The notes under the pieces are model-generated. The model ran no database searches. It had not been told where the DNA came from and worked only from the letters and a program-made list of their open reading frames with translations. The translations under genes and the position numbers were made by a program. A stretch of 64,000 nucleotides of DNA from [Clostridium] aerotolerans DSM 5434 (GTDB lineage: Bacteria; Bacillota; Clostridia; Lachnospirales; Lachnospiraceae). The stretch lies in the NCBI RefSeq assembly GCF_000687555.1, contig NZ_JHWJ01000003.1, positions 1-64,000 on the forward strand, in the 5' to 3' direction. Positions 1-7,795 of the stretch are shown piece after piece. Every line of letters starts with the position of its first letter. Position 1 is the first letter of the stretch.

Positions 1-482
1 GCTACATAAGCAGGCTGACCATCTTTTCCGTTGTATTGTGCCAGTTCTTCCAAGGTGAATTCCCGGGTGCCTTCCTCTGGTTCCTCTCCGTTTTCTGATT
101 CCTCTCCGTTCTGTGGCAGAGTCCCATTTGGGGGTTGGGTCCCATTTGGGGGCTGCGTCCCATTCTGGGGTTGGGTTCCATTCTGCGGCTGACTCCCTCC
201 CTGGGGCTGGGTTCCATTCTGCGGCTGACTCCCTCCCTGGGGCTGGGTTCCATTCTGCGGCTGACTCCCTCCCTGGGGCTGAGTTCCGTTGTTCTCTTCC
301 TGATTGACTGGCTGGATAAGCTGATTGAAATATTGAATGTGGCTTTCCAGCATAACGATCTCACTGCTTAGAGTATCCAGTATATCTTCACGGTTAAACT
401 GATCAGAACGCAGTTTCTCCACATCTGAATTGATTTTTCTCAAACCTTTGCCTACAAAATCTAATACCAGTTCCATTTCCAT
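1..482 (-). CDS. Cytochrome b5 heme-binding domain protein, partial (N-terminal part)
   Basis: The reading frame starts with ATG at 482 and runs off the left edge without a stop, giving about 160 residues. A GGAGGTG ribosome site sits a few bases upstream. The first ~70 residues are predicted helical (MEMELVLDF, then a charged stretch). A low-complexity linker of repeated GTQPQGGSQPQN units and shorter GTQPQN/GTQPPN units follows. Next comes an acidic Glu/Asn spacer, and the visible end (EFTLEELAQYNGKDGQPAYV) matches the start of the Pfam Cyt-b5 heme/steroid-binding fold. The heme-ligand histidines would lie beyond the window. No signal peptide is visible, so a cytoplasmic or peripheral location is likely. 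The substrate or redox partner is unknown. The longer frame at 2-364 on the same strand is a shadow created by the repeats. Confidence 0.75.
   Translation of the reverse strand, partial: MEMELVLDFVGKGLRKINSDVEKLRSDQFNREDILDTLSSEIVMLESHIQYFNQLIQPVNQEENNGTQPQGGSQPQNGTQPQGGSQPQNGTQPQGGSQPQNGTQPQNGTQPPNGTQPPNGTLPQNGEESENGEEPEEGTREFTLEELAQYNGKDGQPAYV
124..288. repeat. Tandem repeat: three 36-bp units plus degenerate 18-bp units
   Basis: Three consecutive, nearly identical 36-bp units start at about 181, 217 and 253. Shorter 18-bp variants (cccatttgggggttgggt type) fill 124-180. All lie in frame within the cytochrome b5-domain gene and encode Gly/Thr/Gln/Pro-rich linker. The near identity of the long units suggests recent slippage, so copy number may vary between strains. 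Confidence 0.9.
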
Positions 483-624
483 ATGAACACCTCCATAAAA
501 AGTATACAGGATTATAACTATATGTATCGTTTTATTGCTTGACCAAGTGGGAGTTTTAAGCATTGCTTGATTCAATATATGTGGTAAGTACAATTTTAAC
601 CCCCTATTTTTATGTTTTCTCAAT

Positions 625-665
625 AAAAAATCATCCTCTCACATGAAGTAAAAGGATGATTTTAA
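625..665 (-). terminator. Rho-independent terminator of the GH27 gene
   Basis: The minus strand reads AAAATCATCC, a 17-nt loop, then GGATGATTTTTT directly after the stop codon at 667. This gives a 10-bp stem with a U tract. Confidence 0.85.
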
Positions 666-666
666 A

Positions 667-1956
667 TTATGGAAGATACCGGTAAATGGCCGCTCCATGT
701 CCGGGCAGAGTAACGGATATATTTTTTTCTTTAAAAGTTTCATGCTTACCCGTCCATAGCTCTGTAAGGGTAAGACCGCTAAAGCTTGAAAGACCTGCCA
801 TATCTGCTTCGATTAAGATGGGCCGTTCTTCATTCGAAAGATTAAAGACAGCAAGGTATTGTGTGCCGTCTGTTTTATCATGACTCAGCCAAAAACAATG
901 ATGGTCATCTCTCCATAACTGCCTGGCGTTTACTGAATCAAATAAAAGCTTTAAGACCGCCTTATTCGTCAACAGCTTAAGGGTCCAGTCATCAAGGAGC
1001 GTCAATTCTCCACCAATCATTAGCGGTGATCGGAACATGCACCAAAGTGACATCATGGTAATCTGTTCTTCCCTGGTAAATCTCGTAGGCCGTTCCTCTC
1101 CAAATCCTTTGCCGAGTATTCCAACAGGCAGCATGTCACAATCCGGATAATTTCCTTCACTCACATGGTTCTGCCAGATTTCGCAGCGCTCAAACATGGG
1201 AAGAAGGTATTTCCAGTCATCCCAGAAATCATCGGTTATACGCCACATGTTTGCATAGGTACTGTAATGCCATGATTCATTAATCAAGGCAGGGCCTGGA
1301 GAAAGACTTAATACCATAGGGCGGCCGCACTTTTTGATGGCCTTATGAAGCATTACAATTTCCTGCTTTGCCGACGGGACATCCATTCGGCATATATCAT
1401 CACATTTTATAAAGTCCACGCCCCAGCTGGCATAAAGTTCTATGATGGAGTCGTAATATTCCTGAGCCCCTTCTATGCCAGGTATTACCCCATACATATC
1501 AGGATTCCAGAAACACACAGACCCGGGATCTGCGATTTCATTGGCGGTCTTATCCGTTCCCATAAGCTTGCCATGGGTATGTGCAGCAATTCTTGGAATT
1601 CCACGCATGATATGAATGCCAAATTTAAGTCCCAGCTCATGGATATAGTGAGCCAGAGGGCTAAACCCCTTTCCCCCGGCTGATGATGGAAAACGCTCTG
1701 TGCAGGGGATCAGCCTGGAAAATTCATCTATTTCCACTTTCCCAAAGGGTATGTACTGGTACTTGTCCCTCCTTGTCCCTGCCCCGTAAGCATACCACTG
1801 AATATCCACTACAATGTATTCCCACCCATATTCCTTTAAATGTGCTGCCATATAATCTGCATTGGCCCTGATCTGATCCTCATTCACAGTCGTATCATAA
1901 TAATCATAACTGTTCCACCCCATGGGAGGAGTCTGTAAAATGACCTGCTTTTTCAT
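667..1956 (-). CDS. Glycoside hydrolase family 27 (alpha-galactosidase-like)
   Basis: About 429 residues with no signal peptide, so intracellular. The N-terminus PPMGWNSYDYY is the GH27/GH36 opening signature. VVDIQW (~49-54) is the first barrel strand. FIKCDD (~182-187) carries the predicted nucleophile, Asp186. MWRITDDFWDDW (~237-248) matches the GH27 acid/base segment, with Asp243 the likely acid/base. The C-terminus is the usual beta-sandwich. The start at 1956 is chosen because AAAGGGG lies 5-6 nt upstream of it; the longer frame from 1974 runs through this site. Family knowledge suggests cleavage of alpha-galactosides, but the FIKCDD variant leaves substrate open (beta-arabinopyranosides are an alternative). 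No transporter is adjacent. It lies between a truncated sigK and the left edge, possibly within an inserted element. Confidence 0.8.
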   Translation of the reverse strand: MKKQVILQTPPMGWNSYDYYDTTVNEDQIRANADYMAAHLKEYGWEYIVVDIQWYAYGAGTRRDKYQYIPFGKVEIDEFSRLIPCTERFPSSAGGKGFSPLAHYIHELGLKFGIHIMRGIPRIAAHTHGKLMGTDKTANEIADPGSVCFWNPDMYGVIPGIEGAQEYYDSIIELYASWGVDFIKCDDICRMDVPSAKQEIVMLHKAIKKCGRPMVLSLSPGPALINESWHYSTYANMWRITDDFWDDWKYLLPMFERCEIWQNHVSEGNYPDCDMLPVGILGKGFGEERPTRFTREEQITMMSLWCMFRSPLMIGGELTLLDDWTLKLLTNKAVLKLLFDSVNARQLWRDDHHCFWLSHDKTDGTQYLAVFNLSNEERPILIEADMAGLSSFSGLTLTELWTGKHETFKEKNISVTLPGHGAAIYRYLP

Positions 1957-2066
1957 ATAATCCCCTTTCTCCATTCATTACATAGTGATAAATCCATTAT
2001 AACAAGCATGTTCGGCCTTGCAAGTATAATATGTAAAAATTTGGAAATTCCTATGCCTGTGAGCCG

Positions 2067-2348
2067 TTATGATAGGATATCATTTTCCACACATTTGGCC
2101 GCATAGGTAGCCAGCCTTGAGCCTCTATCCGGATGGAAGGTGTTCACGGCTTTAATCAGACCGATCGTTCCTACGGATAGGAGATCTTCCATGTCATAAT
2201 CCGTGTTCTGATATTTTTTCGCCACATGGGCAACCAGACGCATGTTTCGCTCAATGAGTGTGGCTCTCGCCTCCTGATCCCCTTCCTGGTATCGTTCCAG
2301 ACACTCTCGTTCCTCTCGCGCAGTTAAAGGTTTGGGAAAAGTTTTCAA
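2067..2348 (-). pseudogene. sigK: N-terminal half of sporulation sigma factor SigK, possibly interrupted by a skin-like element
   Basis: A TTG start follows AAGGTGG. The 93 residues align with SigK: FPKPLTAREE, then region 2.1-2.2 (RNMRLVAHVAKKY), the core-binding DLLSVGTIGLIKAV, and LATYAAKCVEND. The frame then ends with Ile-Leu-Ser-stop. Region 2.3-2.4 is cut and regions 3-4, including the -35-reading domain, are absent. The break falls at the IENE motif, where B. subtilis sigK is divided into spoIVCB and spoIIIC by the skin element. No membrane pro-sequence precedes FPKPL, as in clostridial SigK forms that need no pro-processing. An in-frame stop upstream excludes a longer N-terminus. It is either a split gene restored by excision during sporulation or a decayed copy. 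The remaining half is not in the window. Confidence 0.8.
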
Positions 2349-2377
2349 AGAAAGCCACCTTAAACTTACTTACTCTC

Positions 2378-2404
2378 ATTTTATGCTGCCCTTTCCATGA
2401 AAGT
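2378..2404 (-). promoter_or_regulatory. Possible SigE/SigK-type sporulation promoter of sigK
   Basis: The minus strand carries CATAAAAT (2385-2378), resembling the mother-cell sigma -10 CATAnnnT. An AC dinucleotide lies 17 nt further upstream (2404-2403), as in SigK -35 elements. The -10 lies about 30 nt before the TTG start. No good SigA promoter is seen. Short motifs make this tentative. Confidence 0.4.
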
Positions 2405-2462
2405 GCTTTTACAATAAATATTGGCTGGTACTTCTTTTTCCTCTTTTTTAAAGAGAGATATA

Positions 2463-2514
2463 AAAAATCGGACAAGAAAACTCAATGGTCTGTCTGAGTC
2501 TCTGTCCGATTTTT
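2463..2514 (-). terminator. Terminator after the purine operon, usable in both directions
   Basis: A 12-bp stem (AAAAATCGGACA / TGTCCGATTTTT) encloses a ~28-nt loop with a small inner ACTCA/TGAGT stem. It begins 9 nt after the AICAR transformylase stop and separates it from sigK. Confidence 0.75.
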
Positions 2515-2522
2515 ATAATATC

Positions 2523-3701
2523 TTAATGATGGAACAGGCGGATTTTGGTAAATGCCATTGCCATTCCATATTTGTTACATGTTTCAATTACCTGATCATC
2601 CCGTACGGAACCGCCCGGCTGGGCCACATACTGCACCCCGCTTTTATAAGCCCGGTCTATGTTATCCCCAAATGGGAAAAATGCATCTGAGCCTAAGGCG
2701 ACCCCGGAAAGCTGATCCAGCCAGGCCCTTTTTTCCTCTGCGGAAAATACAGGAGGTTTCACTTTAAATATACTTTCCCATCTTCCGTCAGCCAGGACAT
2801 CCATATATTCCTCACCAATGTAAATATCAATGGCATTGTCTCTGTCTGCCCGGCGGATATCATCCACAAATGGAAGTTCTAATACCTGAGGTGCCTGACG
2901 CAGGAACCAGTTATCAGCCTTGCTTCCTGCCAGTCTGGTACAATGGACTCTTGACTGCTGCCCGGCTCCAATTCCAATGGCCTGTCCCCCTTTTGCATAG
3001 CAAACGGAGTTTGACTGGGTGTATTTTAAGGTTATGAGAGAAATGATTAGATCCATTTTCCCGGAATCCGGGATCTCCTGATTCTTAGTAACAACGTCCT
3101 TTAACAGCTCTCCATCTATTTTCAGTTCATTTCTTCCCTGCTCAAACACAATCCCATACACCTGTTTCGTTTCAAGAGGCTCTGGCACATAATTAGGATC
3201 TATCTGAATAACGTTATAATTTCCATTCTTTTTTGCCTTTAGAATTTCTAATGCTTCAGGTTCAAAACCAGGGGCAATAACACCATCGGATACTTCCCTC
3301 TTAATGATTTTCGCCGTATCTACATCACAGATATCAGATAAGGAAATAAAGTCTCCAAAGGCTGACATCCGGTCAGCGCCTCTCGCTCTTGCATAGGCAC
3401 AGGCCAACGGAGATAAGTCCTTCATATCATCTACCCAGTAGATTTTTGATAATACATCATCAAGAGGAAGACCTACCGCAGCTCCGGCGGGAGAAACATG
3501 CTTAAAGGAGGCTGCTGCCGGAAGTCCGGTGGCCTCTTTCAGCTCTTTTACCAATTGCCAGCCATTAAAGGCATCCAGGAAATTAATATATCCGGGGCGG
3601 CCGCTTAGAACTTTAATCGGCAGTTCTTTCCCGTCCTGCATAAATATACGGGATGGCTTCTGATTCGGGTTACAACCATATTTTAATTCCAGCTCGTTCA
3701 T
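2523..3701 (-). CDS. purH: Stand-alone AICAR transformylase (PurH C-terminal domain)
   Basis: 392 residues corresponding only to the AICAR formyltransferase half of PurH. It catalyses AICAR + 10-formyl-THF to FAICAR, the ninth step of IMP synthesis. The catalytic Lys-His pair is visible as SFKHVSPAGAA (K67, H68). Other family segments are YARARGADRMSAFGDF, IGIGAGQQSRVHC and FFPFGDNIDRA. The N-terminal MGS/IMP cyclohydrolase domain of bifunctional PurH (~520 aa) is missing; the gene just upstream supplies it as a PurO-type protein. The start at 3701 has an AGGAGCGC site and follows purO by 14 nt, so the pair is co-transcribed. Control is predicted through the ZTP riboswitch ahead of purO, because this enzyme consumes ZMP. 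Confidence 0.92.
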   Translation of the reverse strand: MNELELKYGCNPNQKPSRIFMQDGKELPIKVLSGRPGYINFLDAFNGWQLVKELKEATGLPAAASFKHVSPAGAAVGLPLDDVLSKIYWVDDMKDLSPLACAYARARGADRMSAFGDFISLSDICDVDTAKIIKREVSDGVIAPGFEPEALEILKAKKNGNYNVIQIDPNYVPEPLETKQVYGIVFEQGRNELKIDGELLKDVVTKNQEIPDSGKMDLIISLITLKYTQSNSVCYAKGGQAIGIGAGQQSRVHCTRLAGSKADNWFLRQAPQVLELPFVDDIRRADRDNAIDIYIGEEYMDVLADGRWESIFKVKPPVFSAEEKRAWLDQLSGVALGSDAFFPFGDNIDRAYKSGVQYVAQPGGSVRDDQVIETCNKYGMAMAFTKIRLFHH

Positions 3702-3715
3702 CCTTTGCGCTCCTG

Positions 3716-4429
3716 TTATTTGTTTTTATTTATGATTCTCGTCTCATATGCACCTGTTTTGATATCAATATATCGGACAAACAGGGATACCTTATTCTCT
3801 TCATTTAGGCTTTCCCAAACAAGCTCTGTAAATGCATCCATATCATCAAGGGTCTCAACCAGCTTTGGTTCTCCCTGAAAGCTTTTAAGGGGATCTCCAT
3901 CCTGCATGTAGGTGTGGATAAAGCGAGCCTCGCCAGCCAGTGGATTTTCATAAGAAAAGGTATAGCGGTTGCAGGATCTGGCATCTCCATGATTGCTTTT
4001 TAAGATGGACATGTCATAGTGAAATTCACCGTCTTCTAAATGCATAATCCCTGAAATGCGAGGGGTATAGTTGGGGCCGTCCGGTTCAAATTCTCTGGAA
4101 CGAAGGGATTGTTCAAAGGTCAGCTTCTGATCCATTCCATCATAAATGGTATCGGTCTGATCTCCATTGGTTACAATGGTCTTATTTCCAAGAACCCTTA
4201 CCGGAGCATAAATAATTAAGCTGGGGTCTGTCAGCTTAGAGGGATCAAATGCCTGAGTACGAATTCCCTGCCCTTCCTGAGCAAATATCCGGTTACGGCT
4301 GTTTTCACTTCTTCCCATAATAAAATAAGCAGCCACTGCCTTTGTCCCATCCGGGGTCCTTCCGATTACGATCCCTCTTCCGGGATAAGAATTGTTCTTT
4401 AATTCGTCCTTTAAAGAAATCAAATTCAT
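3716..4429 (-). CDS. purO: PurO-type IMP cyclohydrolase
   Basis: 237 residues of the IMP cyclohydrolase family first defined in archaea (PurO), which closes FAICAR to IMP. Family segments GRGIVIGRTPDGT (~18-29), AAYFIMGRSENSRNRIF (~33-49) and PNYTPRISGI are visible. A much longer frame opens at 4576, but its first 49 codons lie over a promoter -10 box, a riboswitch and a terminator stem. The true start is ATG at 4429, preceded by AAGGAGG about 10 nt upstream. It sits immediately before the AICAR transformylase, so the two proteins together replace bifunctional PurH. The cytosolic product is IMP. Confidence 0.85.
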   Translation of the reverse strand: MNLISLKDELKNNSYPGRGIVIGRTPDGTKAVAAYFIMGRSENSRNRIFAQEGQGIRTQAFDPSKLTDPSLIIYAPVRVLGNKTIVTNGDQTDTIYDGMDQKLTFEQSLRSREFEPDGPNYTPRISGIMHLEDGEFHYDMSILKSNHGDARSCNRYTFSYENPLAGEARFIHTYMQDGDPLKSFQGEPKLVETLDDMDAFTELVWESLNEENKVSLFVRYIDIKTGAYETRIINKNK

Positions 4430-4460
4430 AGCATTTGTTCCTCCTTCATCATTTACACGC

Positions 4461-4499
4461 AAAAAACCGCCTGGGCATCCCATAGCGGTGCCCAGACGG
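4461..4499 (-). terminator. Riboswitch-controlled intrinsic terminator in the purO leader
   Basis: The minus strand reads CGTCTGGGCA, an 11-nt loop, TGCCCAGGCG, then GG and six T. The 5' arm is also the conserved 3' segment of the ZTP aptamer, so ligand binding should prevent hairpin formation. It lies ~35 nt ahead of the purO start codon. Confidence 0.85.
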
Positions 4500-4562
4500 T
4501 CGGCTTCAAATTGTATCGTGCTCCCTGTGGTTAATTCCACTGATCCGTCAGTCGCACGTACC
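4487..4562 (-). promoter_or_regulatory. ZTP/ZMP riboswitch (pfl motif) aptamer
   Basis: Downstream of a clear promoter, the leader shows a GCGACTGACG segment, a GTGG...CCAC stem followed by AGGGAGC, and the 3' block GCCGACCGTCTGGGCA. These are the conserved elements of the pfl motif, which senses the purine intermediate ZMP/ZTP. The 3' block overlaps the terminator stem, the usual layout for ligand-induced antitermination. The controlled genes, purO and AICAR transformylase, act directly on the ZMP pool, which fits this class. Identification rests on recognised sequence blocks; a covariance model search was not possible here. Confidence 0.85.
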
Positions 4563-4571
4563 TTGTAAATC

Positions 4572-4600
4572 ATCATAGCTTATAAAAGATTAAAAAGCAA
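4572..4600 (-). promoter_or_regulatory. SigA promoter of the riboswitch-purO-purH operon
   Basis: TTGCTT (4600-4595), a 17-nt spacer and TATGAT (4577-4572). The predicted start near 4565 places the whole aptamer in the transcript and excludes the ATG at 4576. Confidence 0.75.
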
Positions 4601-4617
4601 GTATTTTTTTCAATCCA

Positions 4618-5973
4618 TTATTCATTCCGAATGGCTGCCAAGGGACTGAGCTTCATAGCCCTTAATGCCGGGAAGAAGCCTGCTGCCATTCCCACAAAAA
4701 TAGCAAAGCCGATGGCTGTTGTGGATAACCATATGGGAATTTGTGACAGATCACCCGGCATATCCGGCATGAACCGGCTGGCCAGGAACTTATTGATCAG
4801 AAACGAGATTCCATAGCTGAAGGCAATGCCTGCCACACCTCCAAAAAAGCCGATAAAACCCGATTCCAACAGAAACATGTTTCTGATTACATTCATATCA
4901 CAGCCCAACACCTTAAGAATACCGATCTCCTTGGTTCTTTCATAGATGGACATCATCATGGTATTTGCAATACCGATGGCTGCAACAAACAGAGAAACCG
5001 CTCCAATACCGCCTAAAAGCGCCTGAACCATCTTAGCCTGCTTTTGGGACTGCTCCAGCCACTCCATGTTAGAGTTCGCCTGAAATCCCATATCAGAGAC
5101 TGCCTTTTGAACCAAAGCAACATTCTTCATATCATCTACCTGGATCACGGACTGATCATAGATAAAATAGTTGTAAGGCTTTCCTTTTTTTGTGGTTGGC
5201 TGATTTGGGATGGGTTTTTTCTTAAATATCTGTTTTAACTGCGTTTTCAAGGTATCTATGTCTACATATACACTATAACTGTAATTATTATATTCTTCCG
5301 GCGTACCCTTCACCAACCCGCTGGTATGCAACAGATATTTCTTCGGAGGCTTCACAGGAGTCTTCCCATCGTCAGCGGTTCCTCCGTTTTGAGCCTGGTA
5401 ATAAGCATCCATATCAAAGATTACAAACATGGGCCGGTTCATAAAATCTATATCCGGAAGGTTACTGGTGTCACCGAACATACGGTTAGAGCTTTTGGGA
5501 TTATAAAAGTCTCTTATGACCATATTTCCCACCACCATCTTTAGCTCATTATCACCTGCTTCCGGTATCTGCCCTTCTTTCAAAGTAATATCTTTCATAT
5601 ATTCCTGAGTGACACCTGTAATCGTTGTATTGGATTCATAAGCTCCCTGCTTCATCAGTACGCTTACCTGCAAGAGCGGGGAAACTGCTTTCACGTGTTC
5701 GATTTTTTCAAATTGCCGGATCACATCATCAGTCATGTATTTGGGATCCTTGCTGTCCTGATTCATCCGTTCACCGGAATATACGGATATTTCCGTAAGG
5801 CTGCCGTAAGAAGCAATCTGGTCCATGGTCAGCTGATTAAAACCGATTCCTAAGGAGACCATAACTACAATGGAAGCAGTTCCGATCCAAACTCCCAAAA
5901 CCGTTAAAAATGTCCTTAGCTTTCTCCGTCTTAAATTATTTGCACTCATGGAGAGCAAATCACTAAATTTCAT
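4618..5973 (-). CDS. ABC transporter permease, MacB/FtsX family
   Basis: 451 residues. An N-terminal membrane segment (~20-40) is followed by a large extracytoplasmic MacB_PCD-type domain. Three C-terminal helices (~325-350, ~372-398, ~415-440) form the FtsX domain, with the typical cytosolic loop YERTKEIGILKVLGC and the ending ALRAMKLSPLAAIRNE. The family drives mechanotransmission rather than channel transport, exporting or extracting lipids, peptides or lipoproteins, or controlling envelope enzymes. Its start overlaps the end of the exported protein gene by 11 nt, so the three genes are translationally coupled. Substrate is unknown. Confidence 0.9.
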   Translation of the reverse strand: MKFSDLLSMSANNLRRRKLRTFLTVLGVWIGTASIVVMVSLGIGFNQLTMDQIASYGSLTEISVYSGERMNQDSKDPKYMTDDVIRQFEKIEHVKAVSPLLQVSVLMKQGAYESNTTITGVTQEYMKDITLKEGQIPEAGDNELKMVVGNMVIRDFYNPKSSNRMFGDTSNLPDIDFMNRPMFVIFDMDAYYQAQNGGTADDGKTPVKPPKKYLLHTSGLVKGTPEEYNNYSYSVYVDIDTLKTQLKQIFKKKPIPNQPTTKKGKPYNYFIYDQSVIQVDDMKNVALVQKAVSDMGFQANSNMEWLEQSQKQAKMVQALLGGIGAVSLFVAAIGIANTMMMSIYERTKEIGILKVLGCDMNVIRNMFLLESGFIGFFGGVAGIAFSYGISFLINKFLASRFMPDMPGDLSQIPIWLSTTAIGFAIFVGMAAGFFPALRAMKLSPLAAIRNE

Positions 5974-7795
5974 GATCTGTTTCCTCTTCTATCGCTTCCG
6001 CTTCTTTTTTCTTTTTCAGCCTTTTGAATACAATCACTCCGCCGATAATCCCTACGGCCAGGACTACAATCACAGAAGCAATGATCACATTCCGGTACTT
6101 GGCAAATCCTTGAGGTTCCATATCCGTTGGCAACGCGCCTGGATCTTCTCCTCCAAAATCAGTTTCCTGAGCGTCCGATACCATTAAGGTTATCTCTTTC
6201 TCCAAAGGCTCACTGACAACTCCATTTTCATCTTCATAGGTAATGAGAACTTTGATTCTTCCATCGTCAGCTGTAGGGGCAATGGCTGAGACCATGGCAT
6301 CCACATTCCCGGTCTCTCCCGGTTTTATATTGCCTACATAGCTGCTGGTCTGCTGGATGGAATCTCCTACGAAATTCACCATAACATTATATAAAAGAAC
6401 CTTACCTGTATTATTGATAGGGAACATGACATTGGTCTCTGATCCTACATTGACAGTATCTGGGGAAACCTCTATGGTTCCTGTATTGAGACGAGGAGTC
6501 TGTCTGACAGGGATATTTACGACCACTTTTTCTTCTGCATTCTTAAACTCAGGACTGTCGTATTTCTCATTAATGGTTATAGCATACGTCCTTTGGTCTA
6601 CCCAGGCACCTGCCCGAAGCTTTACCTTGACATCCGTAACCTGACCAGCCCCAAGGGAGTTAACGACTATAGCGGAAGAACTGGAATCTGTGGTAAACAC
6701 TGCACTTTCCGTTACCTTTTCCGATTCCAGGCTGAAAAGAATATTGCTGGCTGCAACGTTTTCTGATGCATTTTTCATATGAAGAGTAAGCTCAAATTCA
6801 TCACCGGCATATACGGTTTCCGGGTTGGTCTGGAATCCATCTACAATCAGCCTTGCCTTGGAACGGTCATTGGCATTAAATTCCTTCGTATCGCTTTCCT
6901 TTTCCTTGTTTTGAACCTTAACAAAGAAGGTTCCCTCGGCCTTCTGTATATCTCCCTCTGTACTGTCACGGTACTCAATCACAAAGGCAATGGGATAATA
7001 GCCGCTGTAAACGTCTTTGCGAATGCTCATGCTGTAAGGGATTTCAATGTTCTGCCCCCCACCAACACGGTCGTAATGCTTTGTATAGTTTCCGTCATTG
7101 ATGTCGAAAGGAAATTTGGTGCTGTCCTGATCTACTTTCATCCGGATATTCACATCAAAGGCTGTAATGTCAGAAGAATTGCGGACATTCATATTGTAAT
7201 TCATAACATCGGGATAAACTCCAAATGGAGTACTCTGGTTCTCTCCCAGCTCAAACTGTATCGTCCCCTGGTTGCTGCCTGACGCAGTGGTACCAGCGGA
7301 TTTTGTAATCCATATATTCACTTTTTCCCGTCTGAATTCATTCCCATCCGCTTTTACTAAAAGCGGTACGGTATAGTAGCCTTCTGACAAATCACGTCTT
7401 ACTCTTCCAGAGAGGGAAAAACTTTTTGATTCTCCACGTTTCACCATTCCTATCAGTTTACCATCAAAGGTACTGGAGGTAATTTCAAACGGAAACATAG
7501 AGCCGATACTAACAGCAGTGGTTTCATCTGCCGCATCCGAGGTGGCCTCAAATTCTTCCTGAGCCACACCTTTGTCAAACATAATTGTTACACCCTTTAA
7601 ATCTTGATCTTGTGAATTATTAGTAAAAATCAGATTAAGAGTAGTCTTTTCTCCTGTCTTTCCGGAAGGAGTAGTCTTCGCATCTATGTAAGCGTTCTTA
7701 CTGACATCGTACTGCGCAAACACTGCACCCGGCACCGATGCAATCATCATAAGAACCGCAAGAAGTAACACTGCCCCCCTTCTAAACTTCTTCAT
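5963..7795 (-). CDS. Membrane-anchored exported protein with CARDB/NEW3-like repeats, partner of ABC transporter
   Basis: About 610 residues. The start at 7795 (MKKFRRG) has GGAGG 9 nt upstream; the frame from 7822 runs through that site. A signal peptide (~1-28, ending VPGAVFA) is followed by several beta-rich Ig-like modules of the CARDB/NPCBM-associated type. Repeated 'PxxVYAGDEFELTLHMKNAS'-like segments recur near ~330 and ~450. A C-terminal membrane helix (~565-588) and a Lys-rich tail follow. The protein should face the cell exterior, anchored at its C-terminus. It lies between the ATPase and permease, overlapping both, where a membrane fusion protein would sit in MacA-type systems, but it shows no MFP hairpin. 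It probably acts as the extracytoplasmic partner of the ABC pair. Function not known. Confidence 0.75.
   Translation of the reverse strand: MKKFRRGAVLLLAVLMMIASVPGAVFAQYDVSKNAYIDAKTTPSGKTGEKTTLNLIFTNNSQDQDLKGVTIMFDKGVAQEEFEATSDAADETTAVSIGSMFPFEITSSTFDGKLIGMVKRGESKSFSLSGRVRRDLSEGYYTVPLLVKADGNEFRREKVNIWITKSAGTTASGSNQGTIQFELGENQSTPFGVYPDVMNYNMNVRNSSDITAFDVNIRMKVDQDSTKFPFDINDGNYTKHYDRVGGGQNIEIPYSMSIRKDVYSGYYPIAFVIEYRDSTEGDIQKAEGTFFVKVQNKEKESDTKEFNANDRSKARLIVDGFQTNPETVYAGDEFELTLHMKNASENVAASNILFSLESEKVTESAVFTTDSSSSAIVVNSLGAGQVTDVKVKLRAGAWVDQRTYAITINEKYDSPEFKNAEEKVVVNIPVRQTPRLNTGTIEVSPDTVNVGSETNVMFPINNTGKVLLYNVMVNFVGDSIQQTSSYVGNIKPGETGNVDAMVSAIAPTADDGRIKVLITYEDENGVVSEPLEKEITLMVSDAQETDFGGEDPGALPTDMEPQGFAKYRNVIIASVIVVLAVGIIGGVIVFKRLKKKKEAEAIEEETDHEI

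Noticed and set aside
2-364. Open frame of 120 codons on the minus strand with repeated SPREGVSRRMEP units
   Set aside because: It is an alternate frame of the tandem repeat. The frame from 482, which has a ribosome site and ends in a cytochrome b5 domain, is the real gene.
1345-1683. Plus-strand frames of over 100 codons opposite the GH27 gene
   Set aside because: They are antisense shadows of a well-supported gene, with no ribosome sites.
4430-4576. N-terminal 49-codon extension of purO
   Set aside because: It covers a -10 box, the ZTP riboswitch and its terminator; the ribosome site points to ATG 4429.
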